Of a DNA stretch of 64,000 nt, positions 43,510 to 53,435 are shown piece by piece. The DNA comes from an uncultured Gardnerella sp. Lineage in GTDB: Bacteria > Actinomycetota > Actinomycetes > Actinomycetales > Bifidobacteriaceae. The stretch spans positions 1-64,000 of the forward strand of contig CAMUFL010000003.1 in NCBI GenBank assembly GCA_947088155.1, read 5' to 3'. Numbering within the stretch: the first letter of the stretch is position 1; each line of letters opens with the position of its first letter. The position numbers were made by a program, and so were the translations under genes. Under the pieces are notes generated by a model. That model did no database searches. It was given only the letters and a program-made list of their open reading frames with translations, and was not told the DNA's origin.

Positions 43510-44343
43510 ATGAAAATATTACAAAATCGCATTTTTCGTGCGATACTAGCGATGCTTTGTACCATATGTTGCGTTATGCCACTTACAGCGTGCGATCGTA
43601 GCGATGGTAAAAAAGTCATACGCATCGGTATTAAATTCGATCAGCCTGGTTTGGGTTTCAAAAAATCAGGAACTTACGTTGGATTCGACGTTGATGTTGC
43701 TAAGTATGTTGCCAAAAAGCTCGGCTATTCAGAAGATCAGATTGTGTGGAAAGAATCACCATCTAAACAACGCGAAACGATGCTCCAAAATGGCGATGTT
43801 GATATGATTGTAGCCTCATACTCTATTACGGATGCTCGTAAAAAAATGGTGACATTTGCAGGACCATATTTTATTGCTGGCCAGGATTTACTAGTTCGAA
43901 AAGATGAGCATAAAGTAAGCGGTCCAAATGATTTGGACGGAAAGCGTTTATGCTCAGTTTCAGGCTCAACATCTGCAATTGCTATTAAGGAGCGTTACTC
44001 TTCAAAGGTACAGCTTATGCAACAGCCTGGTTATGCAGAATGTGCAACTGCATTATTCTCAGGAATTGTAGATGCTGTAACTACCGACGACATTATTCTT
44101 GCTGGTTTAGCAACCGCTTCTCGAGGTCGTTTAAAGCTTGTAAACAAGCCATTTACCGCAGAATATTACGGAATTGGCATTAAAAAAGGAAATACAGGCT
44201 TAGCTAAGAAAATTAACACAGCCTTAAAAGACATGATTCGTAACGGATCATGGAAAAGAGCTCTAGACGACAATTTACGAGGCACTGGCTTTAAGCCAAA
44301 CGCAAAGTATAATCCGCCAATTCCTCAAGAAGGAGAGAAGTAA
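43510..44343 (+). CDS. gluB: Glutamate-type ABC transporter substrate-binding lipoprotein
   Basis: 277 aa from ATG 43510 (AAGGGA ribosome-binding site; 43495 is an alternative). A signal peptide ends in the lipobox MPLTAC, so it is lipid-anchored by Lgt, which is also encoded in this window. The mature part shows the SBP family 3 fold: VGFDVDVAKYVAKKLGY, MIVASYSITDARKKMVTFAGPY, and AVTTDDIILAGL. Confidence 0.92.
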   Translation: MKILQNRIFRAILAMLCTICCVMPLTACDRSDGKKVIRIGIKFDQPGLGFKKSGTYVGFDVDVAKYVAKKLGYSEDQIVWKESPSKQRETMLQNGDVDMIVASYSITDARKKMVTFAGPYFIAGQDLLVRKDEHKVSGPNDLDGKRLCSVSGSTSAIAIKERYSSKVQLMQQPGYAECATALFSGIVDAVTTDDIILAGLATASRGRLKLVNKPFTAEYYGIGIKKGNTGLAKKINTALKDMIRNGSWKRALDDNLRGTGFKPNAKYNPPIPQEGEK

Positions 44344-44344
44344 T

Positions 44345-45022
44345 ATGCAAGATTTTATGCAGCTATTTACCTCCTACAATATTCCAGGAGCATTCTTGGT
44401 TAATATTGAAATAACTTTATGGAGTGTACTTTTTTCATCAATTATTGGCGTAATTCTTGTTACTATGCGCATTTGCCCTGTTTCATCATTACGCATGATT
44501 GCTACAGTTTATGTTGAATTGTTTAAAAACATGCCACTTACCATCATTATGGTTTTTATGGTTTTAGGCGTTTACGCTCAGCTTAAGATAGGATTCTCCT
44601 CAATTTTTGAAGTGAATTTCTTCTGGCTGGCAATTGCTGGATTGTCGCTTTATACTGCAGCATTTGTTTGCGAATCTTTGAGATCTGGTCTTAATACCGT
44701 GCCTGTTGGCCAAGCAGAAGCTTGCCGCGCTCTTGGATTAAATTTCTTCCAATCTGCAACACAAGTAATTCTTCCACAAACTTTCTGCGGTTCAGTAGCA
44801 CCATTAGGTAATACATTTATTGCTTTGCTTAAGAATTCTACAGTTGCTGCTGCAGCATCAGTTGCCACAGAGACTTCAACAATGATGAGCGAAATGATTG
44901 AGAAACATGCAGATTTGATTGTGCCAATCTTCTTAATTTTCGCTTGCGGATACATTATGCTCATCATTCCTATCGGCATTTTGACTACTTATTTGTCAAA
45001 TAAACTTGCTGTGAGAAGGTGA
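44345..45022 (+). CDS. gluC: Glutamate-type ABC transporter permease 1
   Basis: 225 aa with about five membrane spans and the EAA-loop motif GQAEACRALGLNFFQSATQV typical of HisM/GlnP-type permeases. It starts 1 bp after the binding protein stop. Confidence 0.92.
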   Translation: MQDFMQLFTSYNIPGAFLVNIEITLWSVLFSSIIGVILVTMRICPVSSLRMIATVYVELFKNMPLTIIMVFMVLGVYAQLKIGFSSIFEVNFFWLAIAGLSLYTAAFVCESLRSGLNTVPVGQAEACRALGLNFFQSATQVILPQTFCGSVAPLGNTFIALLKNSTVAAAASVATETSTMMSEMIEKHADLIVPIFLIFACGYIMLIIPIGILTTYLSNKLAVRR

Positions 45023-45027
45023 TAACA

Positions 45028-46113
45028 ATGGCTAAACAACGTGAACAATCATTATTATTTGATGCTCCAGGTCCAAAAGCTCTTAAGAAAATTCGCATAG
45101 CTAATATTATTGCCGGTTGCATTTTTGTTATTTGCATTATTGCTATTCTCGTTCGTTTGAGCAATCCTCCAGAGGGAGAAAACCAACTTTCTTGGACACT
45201 TTGGAATCCTGCACTCGAATCTGAAGCCTGGGTTGATTTTTATCTTCCTGGATTATGGATGACACTAAAGGCATCGTTACTTGCAGTAGTTGGTTCTATT
45301 GTATTTGGCTTATTCTTCGGACTTTGCCGTTTACTACCTAATTTTATTATTCGTAGTATTTCCGCAATAGTAGTAGAATTTTGCCGTGCAGTACCAGTAT
45401 TGATGCTTATGATTTTCTTGTGGAGAGCATTCGCACTTTCTGGTATGAAAGAATCATCATACTGGGCTGTTGTTTTGGCACTGATTATGTATAACGGTTC
45501 TGTTGTTGCAGAACTTGTTAGATCTGGTGTTGGCAACTTGCCAAACGGTCAAAGAGAAGCTTCGCTTGCATTAGGATTGAGCGAATACCAATCATTGACA
45601 CAAATTGAAATGCCTCAAGCAATTATTGCTATGATGCCTGCAGCAGTAACTCAGCTTGTAGTTGTTTTGAAGGATACTGCACTTGGTTCAATTATTATGT
45701 ACACTGATTTGCTTCAGGAATCGCGTCGGCTCGGATCAATGTACTTTAATATTTTGCAAACATTAAGCGTTGCAGCAGTAATATATTTCCTTATTTGCTT
45801 GGCATTGTCTTGGTTTGCACAATGGTTGCCATCGCACTTGAAGAATCGAACTGCCGCTCCAACAGAACCAGAGCCTGTTGCTCCAATTGCTATTATGGAT
45901 CCTTCTAATGTGAACCAAATAGCAGTTGCTAGCGAAGTTAAAGAGCTTCCTTATGGTGGTACTCCACGTAAGTATCACGTACATCATCGCGGTACAAACG
46001 CTTCTATTCACCATTGGCGTCACACTCGTTACTTGCAAGGCTATGACGAGCATCATCTAAAAACTGGAGATGAACCGGAAGAAAATGATGACAACAATGC
46101 AGAAAATAACTAA
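45028..46113 (+). CDS. gluD: Glutamate-type ABC transporter permease 2 with His-rich tail
   Basis: 361 aa from ATG 45028 (GAAGGTG upstream). The permease domain has the EAA loop GQREASLALGLSEYQSLTQI. After the last span (about residue 265) there is an unusual ~90-residue cytoplasmic tail: Pro/Ala-rich, then His-rich (YHVHHRG, HHWRH, DEHH), ending acidic. Gene symbols follow the corynebacterial gluABCD order; substrate specificity is inferred. Confidence 0.9.
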   Translation: MAKQREQSLLFDAPGPKALKKIRIANIIAGCIFVICIIAILVRLSNPPEGENQLSWTLWNPALESEAWVDFYLPGLWMTLKASLLAVVGSIVFGLFFGLCRLLPNFIIRSISAIVVEFCRAVPVLMLMIFLWRAFALSGMKESSYWAVVLALIMYNGSVVAELVRSGVGNLPNGQREASLALGLSEYQSLTQIEMPQAIIAMMPAAVTQLVVVLKDTALGSIIMYTDLLQESRRLGSMYFNILQTLSVAAVIYFLICLALSWFAQWLPSHLKNRTAAPTEPEPVAPIAIMDPSNVNQIAVASEVKELPYGGTPRKYHVHHRGTNASIHHWRHTRYLQGYDEHHLKTGDEPEENDDNNAENN

Positions 46114-46149
46114 ATTTCATATTTAGTGGTGTTTAGTAGCAAATTTCTC

Positions 46150-46190
46150 ATAAGCGCAGTCAGTATTTATTATTGGCTGCGCTTATTATT
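46150..46190 (+). terminator. Terminator after the glutamate transporter cluster
   Basis: ATAAGCGCAGTC pairs with GGCTGCGCTTAT, followed by TATTTTCT. Confidence 0.8.
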
Positions 46191-46321
46191 TTCTATCTTG
46201 CAATTTCTAACTTTGGTAGAATCATAATAGTATTTCAAAATAACCGTTAAAAGCAATATTTGCGCAGCGACGCACAAATCGCTAAACTATTAAGGTCACA
46301 TGCATACGAGGAGGCTTTTAC

Positions 46322-47761
46322 ATGGATGACGCGTTTGAGTTGTCCGCTGCAAAGATGCGCGAACAAGGCATGAGCGAAATTGCTATTGAACAATTTAAAC
46401 ACTTATATAATGCTTGGAATTTAGATAAATCAGGGGATAAGCCTGCGGAGTTTATTCGCGAGAGCACGGTTGAGCCTATTAAAAGCGTTCCAACTTTCCA
46501 CGAAATTTACGAAACTATTGATCACGACAAAGCTGTTAACGCATTCGCAAAAACTGCTTTTATTAAATTAAATGGCGGTTTGGGAACATCTATGGGCTTG
46601 TCTTGCGCAAAATCTTTACTACCAGTTCGTAGGCATAAAGCTCGCCAAATGCGCTTTATTGATATTATTATTGGACAAGTTCTTACAGCTCGTCAACGAT
46701 TAGGAGTTAATCTTCCGCTTATTTTCATGAATTCTTTCCGCACGTCTCATGATACTTTGCAAGTACTAAAACGCAATCGCAAGTTTGTGCAAGACAATAT
46801 TCCTGTAGAAATTATTCAACATCAAGAACCAAAATTAGTAGAGGAAACTGGAGAACCGGTTTCTCACAAGGAAGATCGATCTCTTGAATGGTGCCCTCCA
46901 GGTCACGGCGATATTTTTTCAACTCTGTGGGAATCTGATTTATTGCATACTCTTAAAGAAAATGGAATTGAGTATTTGTTTATTTCAAATTCTGACAATT
47001 TAGGTGCTAGACCGTCGCGCACTCTTGCTCAACATTTTGAAAATACTGGCGCACCTATCATGATTGAGGTTGCGAAGCGAACGCAAGCAGATCGTAAGGG
47101 CGGTCACATTGTTAGGGACGCGCAAACAGGAAGACTAATACTACGAGAAATGACACAGGTTCATCCTGAGGATCGTAGAAGCGCACAAAGCATTAAAAAA
47201 CATCCATACTTCAACACAAATAATATTTGGGTTCGTGTAGATGCTCTAGAAAAAAAGTTAAAAGAGCACAAAGGAATTTTGCCTTTGCCTGTTATTTTTA
47301 ATCACAAAACTGTTGACCCAACTGACGAAAGCAGCACACCAGTAGTGCAATTAGAAACAGCAATGGGCGCAATAGCTTCACTTTTTGATGACGCAATTTG
47401 CGTAGAAGTTGATCGCATGCGTTTCTTGCCTGTTAAAACAACCAATGACTTATTTATTATGCGATCAGATAGATTCCATCTTACTGATTCATATGAAATG
47501 GAAGATGGTAACTATATATTTCCTGATATTGATTTGGATCCACGTTATTACAAAAACATCAATGATTTCAACGAAAGATTCCCATATTCTGTTCCAGCTT
47601 TAGCTGCTGCAAAATCAGTAACTATTAGAGGGGATTGGACATTTGGAAATCAAGTTTCAATGTTTGCTGACGCTGTTTTAGAAGATACAGGAGAACCAAG
47701 TTATGTGCCGAACGGAGAATTCGTGGGACCGCAAGGAATTGAACCAGACTCTTGGGTTTAA
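46322..47761 (+). CDS. UTP-glucose-1-phosphate uridylyltransferase (UGP2/eukaryote-like family)
   Basis: 479 aa. The nucleotide-binding KLNGGLGTSMGLSCAKSLL, the sugar-phosphate region NSDNLGA, and CPPGHGDIFSTL identify the UDPGP family found in eukaryotes and bifidobacteria rather than the GalU type. It makes UDP-glucose from UTP and glucose-1-phosphate for glycan and galactose metabolism. A strong ribosome-binding site (GAGGAGG) precedes the ATG. Confidence 0.93.
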   Translation: MDDAFELSAAKMREQGMSEIAIEQFKHLYNAWNLDKSGDKPAEFIRESTVEPIKSVPTFHEIYETIDHDKAVNAFAKTAFIKLNGGLGTSMGLSCAKSLLPVRRHKARQMRFIDIIIGQVLTARQRLGVNLPLIFMNSFRTSHDTLQVLKRNRKFVQDNIPVEIIQHQEPKLVEETGEPVSHKEDRSLEWCPPGHGDIFSTLWESDLLHTLKENGIEYLFISNSDNLGARPSRTLAQHFENTGAPIMIEVAKRTQADRKGGHIVRDAQTGRLILREMTQVHPEDRRSAQSIKKHPYFNTNNIWVRVDALEKKLKEHKGILPLPVIFNHKTVDPTDESSTPVVQLETAMGAIASLFDDAICVEVDRMRFLPVKTTNDLFIMRSDRFHLTDSYEMEDGNYIFPDIDLDPRYYKNINDFNERFPYSVPALAAAKSVTIRGDWTFGNQVSMFADAVLEDTGEPSYVPNGEFVGPQGIEPDSWV

Positions 47762-48053
47762 AGCAGATTTCTTGCAAATATGCGATTTTTATTGATAGTA
47801 AATAAAATTATCTATAAAAAAGTTATATGGCGTGTCGCGAAAAAATGGCGTATTTTCAACGTTGTTGATGTTCGTGTGAATAAAAAATACATAATTATTA
47901 GAAGTTTTTTAAAAAATGTCCACACGTACCGCAAAACACCATTAAAATAGAAAAGGTGTGCGCAATATTGCAACACAAGTTTTGCTGCATTTCGTAGTCG
48001 CTTGTATGCAAGGCGCATAAGTAAATTGATACAAACATGATACGTGAGGACTA
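47762..48053. other. Intergenic region before the WYL regulator
   Basis: 292 bp, AT-rich, no gene supported. A minus-strand frame overlapping the next gene's start is spurious. Confidence 0.4.
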
Positions 48054-49973
48054 ATGGTAGAAGGAAGCAACGGAAGGCGACGTTTTTCCGACAAATGGGG
48101 CAAACACGAGTTAGATGTACTCGCTGTATTGTCTTCCGCATTCCCGCAATGGCTGACTTCGCGTCAAATTGCACAGCGCGTAAAGGCATATGCAGATTCG
48201 TACGGTGAGCTTGCAGATCAAGCAGCTAAAGCAGCATTCGCAAAACAATTCCAGCGAGATCGCGCAAAGCTTGCTGCTATGGGTATTGCAATCGAATCTA
48301 GGCAGCCAGAATATTCTTCAAAGTCCGAAGGTCAAGACTTTGCGTCTTATCGTTTGCAATTAGGCGATGAACCTCGCGTACGTTTACGCTTCGACCAATC
48401 TGAATTACCAGTTTTAGCTGCAGCAAATTATCTTGCTCGTTCAATGTCTATTTCTTCTCTTGATTCAGGTCAACACGAGCAACAGCGCACTTCTCGCACT
48501 GCTCCTAGAGTTCCACAAACTCCTATTCCTGGCTTAGGCTTAGATTCAATCGCACCTGGTCTTGGAACACAAATGCTACCTGATTCATTGGTAAAAGTTA
48601 TTGATTCTCGCAGATTTGCCGCAACTGTGGATGTCGATGGTGAACATTTAAACGTTGCTTATACTGATGCTGACGACTTAGCGATGTTTGTGCTAGAACA
48701 TCCTGGATCTAGCGTAGTAAGCCCTCAAGAAGCAGTTGATGCTTTCCATCGCCGTTTGCACGCAGCAGTTAATTTTGCTCAATGTGACGAAAATGAGCAA
48801 AAAGATGAAGAAGATGCTATACAAGAAGCGCAAAATATTGAAGAACAAAATAGCGACACTGATAAATCGCATACCAAAAAAGGCTCTTCATTCCAAACTG
48901 GAAGTGAAGTAGATCGTAGGCTTCGATTGATGCTTTTCTTGTCTGCTCATCTTGGAGAGGAATTCCCATTAGACGAGCTTGCTGAGCGTTTTATTGGTAG
49001 ACCAAAAAGCGATGATGAACTTCGTCGATTTGTTACAATTCTTCACAAGGATATAAATACTCTTACTACTGTTTCTGACGATGGGGAAATGGCCGGAAGC
49101 CAATTCTTTGATATAGATTGGACTCTTCTTGAGAACGAGGGAATTGTTTCTGCTACTAACTCTTTAGGATTGGAAAGACTTGCTGGAATTTCGCAGCAAT
49201 ATTTGAGCATGCTTACTGCGTCTGCTAATTATTTGGCACATTCCTTGCTTTTGCCTATTGAGCAGCGCACACAAGCTGAATCCTTGTATAAACGTCTTCG
49301 CCGTCATGTTCTTCCTGGTCAAACTCCATGGCTGAGTTTAACAGGTTACGAAATTGAGCCTCGAAATTGTTCTATTGTTCGCAGTGCTATTAACTCTGGA
49401 TCTTTGCTAGATATGGAATACACTGACGGGGCAGGACGTATTCGCCGCAAGATTGTTGCACCGTCGAAGATTTACGTTGATGAAGGCGTTTACTATGTTG
49501 CAGTGTGGACTGATGTAGAGCAGCAAACACCAGAAGATAAACGTGAATTTGTTGCTAAAGATACGACAATTAATAAAGCGAATGGATTGCCTCGCATTTG
49601 GCAAGTTCTTCGCGTAGCACGTATTGAACGTGCAGAAGTTGTAGAGCCTGTATCTCAAGTTGAAATTCCAGATGTGCCAGTTAGTGAACTTCGTAAATGG
49701 TGCTTTGATAACGGAACTGAAACTTGCTTTATTACCGATGAAACAGAATTGAACTTTTTGAAGAATCTTTCTGGAGCCACTATGGAAACTTGTGGCAGCG
49801 GAGTAAAAGTCCATCTTACTGTTTCTTCTGATTCATGGTTCGTTGCTTTTTGCATTGCTCACGCACGTCATATTACAGCTGTTGCTCCTGAAACATTGCG
49901 CAGTATGATTATTGCTCGCGCTCAACGTGAATTAAGCGTTAATCACGCTGATAATGCGAATACAGAGGAATAA
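48054..49973 (+). CDS. Fused PafB-PafC-like WYL transcriptional regulator
   Basis: 639 aa. Two PafB/PafC-type halves in one chain: an N-terminal helix-turn-helix (VLSSAFPQWLTSRQIAQRV) with a degenerate WYL-like region, an acidic low-complexity linker (about 260-285), a second helix-turn-helix-like segment (LFLSAHLGEEFPLDELAERF) and a C-terminal WYL domain (LDMEYTDGAGRIRRKIVAPSK). In actinobacteria PafBC activates DNA-damage genes; fused versions are known. The function is inferred from that family. The start has GTGAGGA just upstream. Confidence 0.82.
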   Translation: MVEGSNGRRRFSDKWGKHELDVLAVLSSAFPQWLTSRQIAQRVKAYADSYGELADQAAKAAFAKQFQRDRAKLAAMGIAIESRQPEYSSKSEGQDFASYRLQLGDEPRVRLRFDQSELPVLAAANYLARSMSISSLDSGQHEQQRTSRTAPRVPQTPIPGLGLDSIAPGLGTQMLPDSLVKVIDSRRFAATVDVDGEHLNVAYTDADDLAMFVLEHPGSSVVSPQEAVDAFHRRLHAAVNFAQCDENEQKDEEDAIQEAQNIEEQNSDTDKSHTKKGSSFQTGSEVDRRLRLMLFLSAHLGEEFPLDELAERFIGRPKSDDELRRFVTILHKDINTLTTVSDDGEMAGSQFFDIDWTLLENEGIVSATNSLGLERLAGISQQYLSMLTASANYLAHSLLLPIEQRTQAESLYKRLRRHVLPGQTPWLSLTGYEIEPRNCSIVRSAINSGSLLDMEYTDGAGRIRRKIVAPSKIYVDEGVYYVAVWTDVEQQTPEDKREFVAKDTTINKANGLPRIWQVLRVARIERAEVVEPVSQVEIPDVPVSELRKWCFDNGTETCFITDETELNFLKNLSGATMETCGSGVKVHLTVSSDSWFVAFCIAHARHITAVAPETLRSMIIARAQRELSVNHADNANTEE

Positions 49974-49975
49974 CA

Positions 49976-50317
49976 ATGCCTTGGTGGATTTGGCTACTCA
50001 TAACAGTTTTTATGCTGCTCATGGTAGCGCTAGGAGTTGCTATTGTCGTTTTAAGCGCAATAAAAATAGCTAGGGTCTGCTTTGGCATTTCCGAAGACGT
50101 TTCTTCTAGATTTGAACGTTTGCATGAACCAAATAAAGAAGATAATGAAAATCCTCGAGATCCATTATTTACACTTCCTATTAAAGATGCAACGAATCGA
50201 TATGAGCGAACGCACGCAAAAGTTATTGAGCGTCATCAAAAAATTCGCGAAAATCACCGTAAAATATGGCAGCATTGGGATAAAAAATCTCTTCGCGAAG
50301 AAGACATTCAGCTATAG
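49976..50317 (+). CDS. Small membrane-anchored protein, 113 aa
   Basis: One N-terminal membrane span (WIWLLITVFMLLMVALGVAIVVLSAI), then a charged cytoplasmic-like tail with Arg/His/Lys-rich helices (RYERTHAKVIERHQKIREN). It follows the pafBC-like gene by 2 bp. In some actinobacteria this position is taken by tatA; the protein is longer and lacks a clear TatA Phe-Gly hinge, so I leave it unnamed. Confidence 0.7.
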   Translation: MPWWIWLLITVFMLLMVALGVAIVVLSAIKIARVCFGISEDVSSRFERLHEPNKEDNENPRDPLFTLPIKDATNRYERTHAKVIERHQKIRENHRKIWQHWDKKSLREEDIQL

Positions 50318-50344
50318 CATATAAGAAAGCGACTAATACTTTTT

Positions 50345-52978
50345 ATGTCTCATTTATCACATAAAAAAGACTGCAAAAATAAATCAAGCAATCCAACTGA
50401 CTGCAATGAGAATGATGTAGTATTATCTCCTTCACAACGTTTCGCAGCTTTTAAAAATACAATGAAGCACGAGCGTTCAATGGCATCTAAATTTGAGCGT
50501 TCTTTGTCTTTTGAACTTGATGATTTTCAACTTGAAGCTATTGATGCACTAGAAAATGGCAATAATGTTTTAGTTGCTGCTCCTACTGGAGCTGGTAAAA
50601 CTGTTGTTGCGGATTTTGCTGTATTTCTTGCGCAAAATCGTAATGTAAAAGCTTTTTACACAACGCCTATTAAAGCTTTAAGTAATCAAAAATATCACGA
50701 TTTCTGCGAACAGTACGGCTCAGACAGAGTAGGGTTATTAACTGGCGATACTTCTGTAAATCCTGAAGCAGACATTGTTGTAATGACTACTGAAGTTTTA
50801 AGAAATATGCTTTACGAGCATTCGATTACGTTGCAATCTTTAGGGTTTGTCGTTCTTGACGAAATTCATTATCTTGCAGATAAATTCCGCGGAGCTGTGT
50901 GGGAAGAAGTTATTATTCACCTTCCAAAATCGGTGAAAATTATTGGGTTGTCTGCAACTGTTTCAAATGTTGAAGATTTTTCTGCATGGCTAGAATCAGT
51001 GCGTGGAGAAACTCATTTGGTTGTCGACGAACACAGACCTGTGCCTTTAGAAAGACATGTTGTTATTCAAGAGGATTCTGCAACTGAGCCTGAGTTACTC
51101 GATTTGTACGACCATGACAATAATGGAAACGTAACTAAGCGCGTTAACCCTGCATTGACTAGGAAACTTAATGAATTTGAGTACCGCGCTCGTCGCCGTA
51201 AAGAATCTTACAGCGATAGCAAATACCGTTACAGAAAAGGTAAGAAGCACAGTGCTAACGGGGGAGTTGCACAGTTAGATAAATGCGCGAAACGACATAC
51301 TCCTCGTCGCTGGGCTGTTATTGACGAATTAGATTACCTAGGAATGCTGCCAGGAATTTATTTTATATTCTCTCGTTCCGGTTGCGATCAAGCTGTTCAA
51401 CAATGTTTAAACGCAGGATTAATACTTACATCTGATGAAGAAATGTACGAAATCCGTAAAATTGTTGACAGTATGGTTGCAAATCAACTTTCTAAAGAAG
51501 ATTTACACGCTTTAAGCTTTGAGCGTTTTCGTTTTGCTCTCGAACAAGGATTTGCAGCACATCATGCAGGTATGATTGCGTTATTCCGTCACATTGTTGA
51601 AACGCTATTTGAACGCGGACTTATTAAAGTTGTTTTTGCAACAGAAACACTTGCTTTAGGCTTAAATATGCCAGCTCGAAGCGTTGTTGTAGAAAAGCTA
51701 GTAAAATTTGACGGTACTGGGCATGTACCTCTTACACCTGGAGAATTTACGCAACTTACAGGTCGTGCTGGAAGACGTGGAATTGACGATATTGGTTACG
51801 CAATTCTTGTAGATCATGCTGATTTTGTTCCTCAACAGGCTGCAGCGCTTTCTAGTAAACGCGTATACCCACTACATTCCAGCTTCGTTCCTACGTTTAA
51901 TATGGCAGTTAATTTGCTGAACTCAAGCGATGCAGATACTGCTCGAACAACACTAGATCGTTCTTTTGCTCAATGGGAAGCTAATGCTTCTGCTGAACGT
52001 TTACATAATCGCATGAACGAACTTGAAACAGCTCTTAAAGGCTATGAAGAAGCATTCCACTGCGAACATGGGGATTTTGCTGAATTCTTACAATTACGTA
52101 TGAAGCTTAAAGAAGCTCAACACGATCAACGCCGTAAACTGAAACATACTTTATTCCACACAGATGCAGAACGCACAGCAGCGTTTAAAGCGCTGGATGA
52201 TGTTATTGCAAATCTTAGAGAAGCTGAGCGAACGCATCCGTGTGCAGGTTGTGCAGATATTCAACAACATTTGCGTTGGGGCTACCATTGGATTAGAGAA
52301 CATAAGGAACTTGATCAAGTACGTGAACGCTACGAATCTCGTACTGGTTCTGTTGCTAGAACTTTTGACCATATTTGTGACGTATTGTACAGTTTGGATT
52401 ATTTACAATCTGAAGATTCTTCACAAAACCAAATTTTGCACCTTACTGAGCGCGGTCAATTGTTAAGAAGGTTGTATAACGAACTAGACATTGTATTTGC
52501 TGAAGCTATTTGCGAAGGAATTTTTAATAATCTTTCACCGCTTGAATTATTATCGTGCTTGTCTGCATTAGTTTATGAATCTAGAGGACCTGCAGGGGGA
52601 GAACCTAGACGATATCCAGGCGGCAAGGATGGCGCGATATTTAATACAGTATTGCGAATGAAAGAATTATTTATGCGTACTAGCGCATTATGCGCAGACG
52701 CTCATTTGCCAGCGTTAAGACCGCTTGAATTTGGTGCTGTAGATATTATGTATGATTGGGCTAATGGTGCTGATCTAGCTGAAATTTTGCGCAATACCGA
52801 CAGCACTGGAGGAGATTTCGTGCGTCAAGCTAAACGTCTTATTGATTTACTTACTCAACTTTTCGCAGCAGGAGAATATTTACAATCTATAGATGGCGTA
52901 GATAAAAATCTTTCTTCGTGCGCTTATGAAGCTGCAAAACTATTAAACCGTGGAGTTGTTGCATACTCAGATGTATAA
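50345..52978 (+). CDS. helY: HelY-type superfamily II DEAD-box helicase (Ski2-like)
   Basis: 877 aa. Q-motif-like start FELDDFQLEAI, Walker A APTGAGKTVVADFA, DEIHYL (motif II), SATVSN (motif III), AAHHAGM and TGRAGRRGIDDIG (motif VI). The C-terminal ~300 residues resemble the Ski2/Mtr4 helical domain. Thought to unwind structured RNA during turnover; in actinobacteria the gene neighbours pafBC and tat genes, as here. No truncation. Confidence 0.92.
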   Translation: MSHLSHKKDCKNKSSNPTDCNENDVVLSPSQRFAAFKNTMKHERSMASKFERSLSFELDDFQLEAIDALENGNNVLVAAPTGAGKTVVADFAVFLAQNRNVKAFYTTPIKALSNQKYHDFCEQYGSDRVGLLTGDTSVNPEADIVVMTTEVLRNMLYEHSITLQSLGFVVLDEIHYLADKFRGAVWEEVIIHLPKSVKIIGLSATVSNVEDFSAWLESVRGETHLVVDEHRPVPLERHVVIQEDSATEPELLDLYDHDNNGNVTKRVNPALTRKLNEFEYRARRRKESYSDSKYRYRKGKKHSANGGVAQLDKCAKRHTPRRWAVIDELDYLGMLPGIYFIFSRSGCDQAVQQCLNAGLILTSDEEMYEIRKIVDSMVANQLSKEDLHALSFERFRFALEQGFAAHHAGMIALFRHIVETLFERGLIKVVFATETLALGLNMPARSVVVEKLVKFDGTGHVPLTPGEFTQLTGRAGRRGIDDIGYAILVDHADFVPQQAAALSSKRVYPLHSSFVPTFNMAVNLLNSSDADTARTTLDRSFAQWEANASAERLHNRMNELETALKGYEEAFHCEHGDFAEFLQLRMKLKEAQHDQRRKLKHTLFHTDAERTAAFKALDDVIANLREAERTHPCAGCADIQQHLRWGYHWIREHKELDQVRERYESRTGSVARTFDHICDVLYSLDYLQSEDSSQNQILHLTERGQLLRRLYNELDIVFAEAICEGIFNNLSPLELLSCLSALVYESRGPAGGEPRRYPGGKDGAIFNTVLRMKELFMRTSALCADAHLPALRPLEFGAVDIMYDWANGADLAEILRNTDSTGGDFVRQAKRLIDLLTQLFAAGEYLQSIDGVDKNLSSCAYEAAKLLNRGVVAYSDV

Positions 52979-53087
52979 GTATGAGCATATACAAATAAAA
53001 CGCATGTATTTTGTATATATAAATCGTTTTTATATATATAGTCCGTGCAATTCGGTAATTTTATAAAGTACTACACAAGGAGATACT

Positions 53088-53435
53088 ATGGCAGAACGCA
53101 GTTTACGCGGTATGAGCATTGGTGCGAAATCATTAGAATCTGACGATAATGTAGATTTCGCGGCACGAAATGATGTTGTGTATGTGTGCCCAAAGGGACA
53201 TCGCACGATTCTTCCTTTTGCTCAAGGCGCAGAAATTCCTGAAGAGTGGGAATGCCGCTGCGGCACGATTGCACATCGCGAAGGCGACGATGATCGTCCA
53301 GATGATGATTTCAACAAGCCTTCTAGAACGCATTGGGATATGCTGCTTGAACGTCGTAGTGAAGAAGAATTAAAAACTTTACTAGACAAACGTCTAAAAA
53401 TGCATCATGAGGGCTGGATTCCTGACTATGAGTGA
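53088..53435 (+). CDS. rbpA: RNA polymerase-binding protein RbpA
   Basis: 115 aa. Actinobacterial transcription factor. The core domain shows CPKGHRTILPFAQGAEIPEEWECRCG, and the basic linker and C-terminal sigma-interaction helix follow (RTHWDMLLERRSEEELKTLLD). It stabilises RNA polymerase with the principal sigma factor. Ribosome-binding site AAGGAGAT precedes it. It overlaps the following HAD gene by 8 bp. Confidence 0.95.
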   Translation: MAERSLRGMSIGAKSLESDDNVDFAARNDVVYVCPKGHRTILPFAQGAEIPEEWECRCGTIAHREGDDDRPDDDFNKPSRTHWDMLLERRSEEELKTLLDKRLKMHHEGWIPDYE

